DNA of 64,000 nucleotides from Stromatinia cepivora (lineage: Eukaryota; Ascomycota; Leotiomycetes; Helotiales; Sclerotiniaceae), in contig RCTD01000002.1 of the NCBI GenBank assembly GCA_014898415.1, positions 744,001 to 808,000 on the forward strand. The letters run 5' to 3'. Of the stretch, positions 57,403-64,000 are shown in pieces (positions within the stretch are counted from its first letter, which is position 1; each line of letters opens with the position of its first letter). The position numbers and the translations under genes are program-made. The notes under the pieces are model-generated. The model ran no database searches. It was given only the letters and a program-made list of their open reading frames with translations, and was not told where the DNA came from.

Positions 57403-58158
57403 TTAAACACCACCCATCTGAACTTCCTCCACTGAACCATAATCCAAAAAGTCGGCTTCTCCAAAATCCATATCTGCATTCTCATCTCCACCAAATCTGG
57501 TCGTCATGCTGCCTCCACCCTTCTCGCTCCTCCTAGACTTCGGCATCGCAATTCTTCGATCCCCAACATCCATCAATACTCTTCCATCATTCCTCTCTCC
57601 AAATACGTTTCCCCTCTCTTCTTCTTCATCGATAAACCGTCTCTTAGCTCCACTGCCACCACCGTAACTTCCGACACTACCATTACTCATCATACTCTCT
57701 TGACTACTATCCCAGAGACCGTCTTCATAGTCCTCTTCGTCTCCTTCTTCGATCGCCTCTCCAGATTCATTATATCCCTGCACACTCATGCCCCCAACCT
57801 TCATTAGCCCGCAGAAAGGTGTCAGTTCCCTAATTCCCGCGCGGGGTCTCGTTCCTTTATATCTCGTTGGTGCAGGGGTCGACCCCGGAGGTGTGGAAGA
57901 AGTGTGTGATTTGATAGCTGGCGTATTATCTGAGAATAAATTGAAGGCGGAATAGGAACCGGTTTTGTAACCTTCGGGAACGGATTTGCGGATGCGCATG
58001 CCGACGGATAGGAGGGAAGATTGGATGGGATGCGGGAGAGAAGGTTGATATTGAGAGGGAGGAGGGGGTGCGGGGAGAGATGTGGAGCCGGTGGTGAAAT
58101 AGGAGGTTATCTGAGGTTGAGAGCCGGCGTAGGGACGTTTTACTTGGCGGGCGGGCAT
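57403..58158 (-). CDS. Spd1-type ribonucleotide reductase inhibitor
   Basis: One exon of 251 residues. The region 51-75 (SVGMRIRKSVPEGYKTGSYS, then AFNLF) is the signature of the RNR-inhibitor family that includes fission-yeast Spd1 and budding-yeast Dif1. Residues 14-21 (QPQITSYF) form a PCNA-binding PIP box. The usual degron additions (TD inside the box, a basic residue four positions after it) are not clear: the box has TS and no Arg/Lys there. The C-terminal third is acidic. The expected role is to restrain or relocalise ribonucleotide reductase small subunit, with removal in S phase or after DNA damage through PCNA and CRL4-Cdt2. Function in this fungus is inferred. Confidence 0.85.
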   Translation of the reverse strand: MPARQVKRPYAGSQPQITSYFTTGSTSLPAPPPPSQYQPSLPHPIQSSLLSVGMRIRKSVPEGYKTGSYSAFNLFSDNTPAIKSHTSSTPPGSTPAPTRYKGTRPRAGIRELTPFCGLMKVGGMSVQGYNESGEAIEEGDEEDYEDGLWDSSQESMMSNGSVGSYGGGSGAKRRFIDEEEERGNVFGERNDGRVLMDVGDRRIAMPKSRRSEKGGGSMTTRFGGDENADMDFGEADFLDYGSVEEVQMGGV

Positions 58159-59707
58159 GATGATTACTTTGGACGTGTGTGATGGATGAGATCGTATGAT
58201 GGATAGTTTGAGGAGGTTCCTTCGCTTTTGATGAGGTTGAGGGTTTGTTCGGGTTTGATCGTGCTATATTATGCGATATTATGTGGTTTGATGCAAATTC
58301 GAAAGGAGAAACTGTGTCCCAATTGAGGCAAGGGAAAGAAAGATTCGAAATGTTGAACTGATGGTTTGATGCCCGTAAATGGTGTATTGTACAATTGATT
58401 GAATTACGGTGAAGTGATGACGATTGATTTGATGTCGAACATTCATAAGAGGTTGGGAATTGTGCAATGGGTTTATGAAATGAAAGAGGGGCTCGTGCAA
58501 AGTAACTTTGTGAAGCGCGGTCGATCGCGAATTCTCGCGTTTAGTGGTTTTGAGATTACATAAAATATAGCCCGTGCTCCATGACATTTTTATATGATAA
58601 TGAAATCAAAACTCAAACACAAATACTATCTAGTAAATACTGGGTAGATAGTTATCAACTTTTTTCGGAATCATATGTCAAATAGATTATCAAGTTCTAG
58701 TTACTGATACTTAAAAAGTAAACAGAGCCTTTTGATTTTTGAAATTAGAGATCGGTGAGTAGAATGTTGGTCTACCCACTCCTTCAATACTCACCATAAG
58801 CGAGCTTGATGCTTCAGCCTCATATAACAGATAGATATACACAAACTCAGCCTGAAGGAGTGGATAAGACTGAATATTCAACAAGCAACCAACTCATTCA
58901 TAAGTGAATTCACAGATAGGGATGCTCCGGGTCATCCCGACCTCTTTAGCTTTTTACCAGATACTCTGACGGCCCTTTTGACCAGGGATCCCAACCTGGC
59001 TTGAGCTGGGGCACATATCTCCCCCAGTCCAATCCCCTAAACTGTGTTCTTCCGAAGCAATTGTCAGAAAGATGATGGATCTGGAGATCTTGGACAGACA
59101 GGCTTGTGTGCTGGCATCATATCAGATGATATGTGACTGGGTAGCTACCTGCCCTGCTGGTGTATGAATCCCGAGTAGCATCAACCCTCCCAGAGATAGG
59201 GTAAATTAGTAAATCCGAGGGAAGGGTAACTTTAGTAGTCTTAGTCTTACAACTGGCCTAATTGGCTGTGTTGATCAGCTAGACTACAGTCACTAGAGTA
59301 GGTGTAAGGATTGGGCGAAACCCCTGGAAGAAGCTTTTTAGTGTTGAAAATGTTTTAATCCTTTAGATATAGTTGATAGTCCTAGATGTATTACACTTTT
59401 CAAATATCAAAATCTCTTTGTAGGTACTGTTCAGTCTTCTAAGAAGTTCGATATTTTTCACCTGAAACTAATTGTCCCATTCAGATTTCAAGGAAGATGA
59501 TGAACAGCTAGAGTAAGGGTAAGGATCCGGCGGGGACCCCTGAAATGAAAGCTTTGACCAACTCAGAGATAAAGATAAACACCCAAAAAATATATCTCCA
59601 CCCTCCAACTAATTCACTTCTTACGCGCTTTACCCTCACCCTTTACATGTGCTTTACTTCTATCCAAAGATTCATTGATCTGTAGCACCCAAATATCAAT
59701 CTTAAAT
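58159..59707. other. intergenic region with structured repeat island
   Basis: Promoter of the RNR-inhibitor gene on the left. From about 58776 to 59540 the sequence contains inverted and imperfect direct repeats, listed as a separate repeat feature. No coding frame is supported. Confidence 0.5.
58776..59560. repeat. unclassified island with inverted and direct repeats
   Basis: CCACTCCTTCA (58776-58786) recurs inverted as TGAAGGAGTGG (58853-58863). CTGGGG...CCCCAG can form a hairpin near 59005-59028. Two related segments at about 59294-59340 and 59508-59554 share CTAGAGTA, GTAAGGAT, ACCCCTG and AAGCTTT in the same order. This could be the remains of a non-coding repeat family or MITE-like element; no target-site duplication or terminal repeat pair is firmly defined. 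Confidence 0.45.
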
Positions 59708-61316
59708 ATGTTCCTTATCAGCCAGGTACCCCGCCAGGTGTCCGTGAACTCCCGGCGCTACCAGTTACTGAATCCGATAATATTCAATAGCAACAAATCT
59801 GTAAATAGGATAACCAGCTTTATCCAACAGAGATCTATATATTCTTGCCGATTCCAATCTACTTCTTCCTCGTCTTCTTCCACCCTTTGCCCCTCAAAAC
59901 AGTCAAGAAAAGTTGCAATGGCTCCCACTACCCACCAACGTCGTTCTAGCACTGCAACTCCTGTGACTGCAAACCTTTTGCCAGGCTTTGCTTTTGCTTT
60001 CGAGTATGTATTATTCATTTATCTACATATTTACATCCCGATCTAACTGGTTATAGCATTGATGGTGTCCTACTTCGATCTTCCTCGCCAATCCCTGGAG
60101 CATCCGAAGCTTTAAACCTACTCCATTCAAACAATATTCCCTTCATTTTATTGACCAATGGAGGAGGCAAACATGAGAGTGCTCGTGTCGCAGAGCTGAG
60201 CAAGAAACTGAATGTTCCCCTCACCGAAGAGAATTTTGTTCAATCACATACACCATTCAAACAACTTGTTGAGGGATCCGATGCTGTGGAGAGCCTTAAG
60301 GACAAGACAGTTCTTGTTACTGGTGGGGATGGAGATAAATGTCGTAAGGTCGCAGAAATGTTAGTCCATATTCTTTTCTTCAATGGGCAATTCTTAAATC
60401 TTAAAGCTCTTTCATATACTGAAGCCATTCTGGTTTGCGATATTGAGAGGGCTTGAGACATTGAGCCGGTTTGAGACATTGAGCAAGGACGATATTTTCT
60501 GGGTATGAAGCTAACATTGGGATGCATAGGTATGGTTTTAATAAAGTGGTCACTCCTGGGGACATCCTCATGGCTTACCCAACTGTTTGGCCCTTCAACC
60601 AAATCTTTAGCGAATATTACAACAAGGCTACACGACCTCTTCCCAGACCTGTTGATCTCCACAATCTCTCAGAATCCCTCAGGTTCGATGCTATCATGAT
60701 CTTCAATGATCCTCGTGATTGGGCCTTGGATACTCAAGTGGTACTTGACCTTCTTTTATCTGAAAAGGGCATCTTGGGTACTTATTCGTCCAAGAACGGT
60801 GATGCCTCACTTCCCAACAATGGTTGGCAACAAGATGGGCAACCAAAACTCTTCTTCTCGAACCCGGATCTCTTTTGGGCAACCAGTCATCACATGCCTC
60901 GTCTTGGCCAAGGAGGTTTCCAGGCATGCCTTGAAGGAGTTTGGAATGCTACTACCGGTGGTGCAAAGCTCGAACGCACTGTCATTGGCAAGCCATATGC
61001 AGCAACATACAAGTATGCTGAGCGCGTACTACACAAGTATCGTACACACATGCTCGGCGGTAGTGGCGAAAGCAAGCGAAAGATCCCACATCTGAAGCGC
61101 GTGTTTATGGTCGGTGATAATCCAGAGTCTGACATTCGCGGTGCCAATGAATTCGAATCATCTCACGGCACAGACTGGACTTCTGTTCTGGTCAAGACAG
61201 GTGTTTATAGAAGCGGCACACTTCCTGCTCATAAGCCAAAGGCAATCGTCGGAGATATCTACGAGGCTGTTAAGTGGGCTTTGGAACAGGAAGGCTGGCA
61301 TACTGTTCATGAATGA
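59708..61316 (+). CDS. mitochondrial HAD hydrolase, CECR5/HDHD5 family
   Basis: Three exons, 59708-60003, 60057-60359 and 60530-61316, give 461 residues. The N-terminus (MFLISQVPRQVSVNSRRYQL onward) is basic and Ser-rich, typical of a mitochondrial presequence. HAD motif I is DIDGVLLRSS (Asp99 and Asp101), created exactly by the first splice. Motif II is in FILLTNGGGKHE (Thr in LLTNGG), the motif III Lys lies in TVIGKPYAATY, and motif IV is VFMVGDNPESDIRGAN. The subfamily IIA cap lies between motifs II and III. The family contains human HDHD5 (CECR5) and yeast YKR070W, mitochondrial proteins of unknown substrate. All catalytic residues are present. Intron 2 (170 nt) holds a small repeat of TTGAGACATTGAGC. 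Confidence 0.9.
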
Positions 61317-64000
61317 TTTCATTTTTGCCGCTTGGTCTTTTTCGCATTGGTGCGGGCGCGGCATATTTGCTTTCGGACTTGGAAATGGATAGGATTTGCT
61401 TTGAAGTTTAAAACCTAGCGAACAGTCCAAAAATAGCATGCATTTCGATGGCGTTCAAAGAACGGTGGAGTTTGGGTTGCATTCAATGATGTGGAAAACC
61501 GTCATTCGAAGATGATGGATGATAGATGAGATACCAATGATACTTGGCAGTAGCCATTTCACTTAAATAGATGAGAAATAAACGAAAATCGAAGATTTAA
61601 AAAGGTTCATTAGTATTATTGATATCTTTTCCTTTTGTGTATTTGAGCGCATCGTGCCTCAACTATACAAATTTGTAAAGGGCAGTATTACTTACGAATT
61701 CGAGGCTAGTTTCATGGTGGTAAAGTACGATGGTAATGACGATTTTCGACTAGATCTTGTGGAGCTAGCGAGGCTAGCCCCGTATAGCATTTACCAGGTA
61801 CCAAGTCTCTCCTATTGAGACGATAGTGCGTCATCGTGGCTGATTGACACCAGTTTAAATCTTCATAGGATATATTTCTTGATAGCTTTTGCATAAGTAC
61901 AAGCTGTGAGTGATCCAGGTCGTCTGGTAATCTCTAGATGTGGTTTTCCTGGAACTTCGCTGTTTTCGATATCCTCGCTAATTAGTGTAGTCGAGAGCTC
62001 ACATGATGGGTATAGTATAATGTGGCTAGAGTAGAACTACTAGAAATCTGAAGAGCGAAAGCTTTGGGTTTTTGCATGGTTATTTGTATATGCGGTTTTG
62101 TCTGGTGCTGATGGGGATAGTGCTGGGTGTTTCGTGGCTGAGCTGAGAGATGCTGAAGAGTCCGGTACTTCGGTAATATCTCTGCGTCGGTTTACTACTC
62201 AAGACACAGTCATTTCAAGACATAGTTAAGATCCCAACTTCATGCTTGAATTAAAATGAATATCAAGCCACTCGCTCTAAAATGATGTTGTATTTCCCAA
62301 CTGTGTCGCTCAAATCGAATGTCTAAACCTTTAAAGGAGCTGAAGATATAAACTTGCTCCCTTTGCTCCAGAATTTGAAGCTAACAGTTAGGGGAACTCA
62401 TCCCCATTGAATCCAATTGAGATGTTGAGCTATTTGGAGGATATGAATATGCAAAAGGAGATAGGTGCAAAAGATATGAGGTGGTCATGAATCGAGATCA
62501 TGAACGCAGCGGGAATGATTTTCAACAAGCTTCCGATTTCTTGATCTCGATTGACACCCTCCTCGGGGAGTAGTAGTTATTGGAGGTGAGATCCAACATT
62601 GATGCCATCGATGGTTTCATCTTTTCTATCTCTACTCATATCAACTCCTCAGCTAGTTATAAGAAGGTTATTCTTCTGGAAAATAGATAGATTCTAACAT
62701 TTCTACGATTCCAAAAGCAGAATTGATGATAAATAGCCCTAGTATAAATGGAAAGAAGTATTATTCTTATAAGTGAATAAGAATGTGTGAAACAGCTTCA
62801 CCATCTGACCATTTCTGAATGGCAAGTTTAGACAAGAAAAGAAATCATCATAAAGGCCATATTCTTCACTAACTAAGAGAGGAAGGCTTAAGTTTGATAT
62901 GGTGAAGAGCAATTCCAAAGAGTTAATGAATTTGAGGTCAAAATAGACTGTGTATTATGGAGGCTGTGGATTCGGAATGTTTCGGCAATCCACTTTAATT
63001 TTTGATATCTGCAGAGAATATACTGACATTCAACATATCGGACGCATATAAATAAATTTTGTCCCATACCTTTATGAAATGATATTCAAAAAGCCTCGAG
63101 AGCAGTGGCAACCCCCAAAACGCGCATAGCTCGCTACGTGTGATCAAAATGAATGTAAAAGACTTCAAATGCATACTGCAAAATCTACAACTAAAGAAGC
63201 TTATATATGTGCTTGAAGAGCTGTCTATATGCAAAATTTGAGAGGCACCAGGCCTAGAAGGAAGGAAAAAGAAAAGAAAGGTTATCCCGCGAATAATCTA
63301 CCTACACGCCAGTGACGACGAAAGTGCGGGTTCTGTGGTTACACTACGCTCGAATGACTGTTTTTTGAACCAAATAGTCCTCCACGGCAATGGGCTTCGT
63401 GAGTGTCAACAAAGCATCATTGTGATTGAATATATATTGCACGCCTGCCCCTTCTTTAATATCTCCATGGGGGTGTCGCCAACAAGAGCGTAAATGTAGG
63501 GCGGAGACAAGGGTTCTTTTATTTTTGTTCATACTAATTGCTTGGGGACCAAGTCAATTCCATATGAGTCTATGCCCTTTCATTTTGGTATTGAGGAGGA
63601 TTGTTGGGCGGGAAACCAGCAGGCCCTTTGTCTGCAATTTGATGCCCGAAAGATTCGAAATGTTGGGGCATCTTCTTAAAACGAATCGAAACAATCCATG
63701 AAAGATTGGCGTACAATCAGAGTTGGTGGGTAATTAATTATTCTTTATATTTATATATTCTGTCTAATTAACTTGATCATCCCCAGCGAATCCGCTGTAA
63801 ACTAGCGAGCGGAGCGGAATTATCCAAGAAAGGGACATGTTTTATCGGCAAAAGCCGCTCCTTTTATGCCAATGAAATGTCTACACCCACCCTTCAAATT
63901 ATTTCCCCCACGTCAACATAGCGGATTTGGCGACGTATCGCAACCTCAAAGACCACAATTGCAGCAATACTCGACTTTCTTTTGACTTGCAATTCATGAG
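61317..64000. other. gene-poor region to window end
   Basis: About 2.7 kb without a supported gene. It contains a 10-bp inverted repeat at 62491-62551 and an 8-bp hairpin (ATTCTTAT...ATAAGAAT) near 62765. A gene may begin beyond the right edge; pyrimidine-rich sequence near 63890-63985 would suit a promoter. Confidence 0.5.
62491..62551. repeat. 10-bp perfect inverted repeat with 41-nt loop
   Basis: ATCGAGATCA at 62491-62500 is matched by TGATCTCGAT at 62542-62551. Confidence 0.7.

Overview
This window is nuclear DNA of a filamentous ascomycete. Genes are interrupted by short introns (about 44-170 nt, one of about 456 nt) with GTRNGT-type donors. The protein set (CFEM protein, CBM18-glyoxal oxidase, VASt/LAM protein, GPI-type aspartic protease, Spd1-like RNR inhibitor) is typical of the group. 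AT-rich gene-poor spacers and the protein styles suggest a leotiomycete such as the Botrytis/Sclerotinia lineage. That placement is inference; no rDNA or mitochondrial marker is present. There is no operon logic: each gene has its own promoter, and I see no CRISPR array, intact transposon, convincing tRNA or rRNA.

Layout, left to right. 0.3-3.1 kb: secreted glyoxal oxidase with three chitin-binding modules (-). 5.3-6.0 kb: Yae1 (-), divergent from a doubtful small membrane ORF (+). 7.2-7.9 kb: CFEM GPI-type protein (-). 10.3-10.8 kb: a decayed coding region in three frames. 11.3-12.8 kb: pantothenate kinase (+). 13.3 kb: 7-bp minisatellite. 13.7-15.5 kb: MIT/coiled-coil protein, perhaps Atg38/NRBF2-like (-). 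16.8-21.1 kb: GRAM-VASt-TM sterol-transfer protein (+). 21.1-24.7 kb: long spacer with an exact 82-bp tandem duplication. 24.7-27.0 kb: coiled-coil protein of unknown role (+). 27.8-28.9 kb: Sco1 (+).

29.4-35.8 kb is a degenerate accessory block. A PRISE-type reductase with an in-frame stop and a G-tract frameshift, an apparently intact GPI-type aspartic protease, and a wax-synthase/MBOAT-type acyltransferase with two stops and a frameshift follow each other. After a 3.5 kb empty spacer, 39.4-45.6 kb holds a six-exon gene for a largely disordered protein of about 1,946 residues with no recognisable family. After another 3.6 kb spacer, 49.2-50.6 kb encodes (-) a protein whose C-terminal third matches the I-PpoI-type His-Me nuclease fold at every metal ligand and two catalytic residues. 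It is divergent from a CCHC zinc-knuckle/RS-rich protein (+, 51.4-52.7 kb). Then come an F-box protein (-), a Gemin2-like SMN-complex protein (+), an Spd1-type ribonucleotide reductase inhibitor (-), and a mitochondrial CECR5/HDHD5-like HAD hydrolase (+). The last 2.7 kb shows no gene.

Most intact genes are housekeeping (CoA synthesis, copper delivery to cytochrome oxidase, Fe-S protein maturation, sterol transport, snRNP assembly, dNTP control). The accessory interest lies in the glyoxal oxidase, the decayed block at 29-36 kb, the decayed remnant at 10.3 kb and the nuclease-like gene at 49-50.5 kb. Exon boundaries below were derived by hand from splice consensus and reading-frame continuity.
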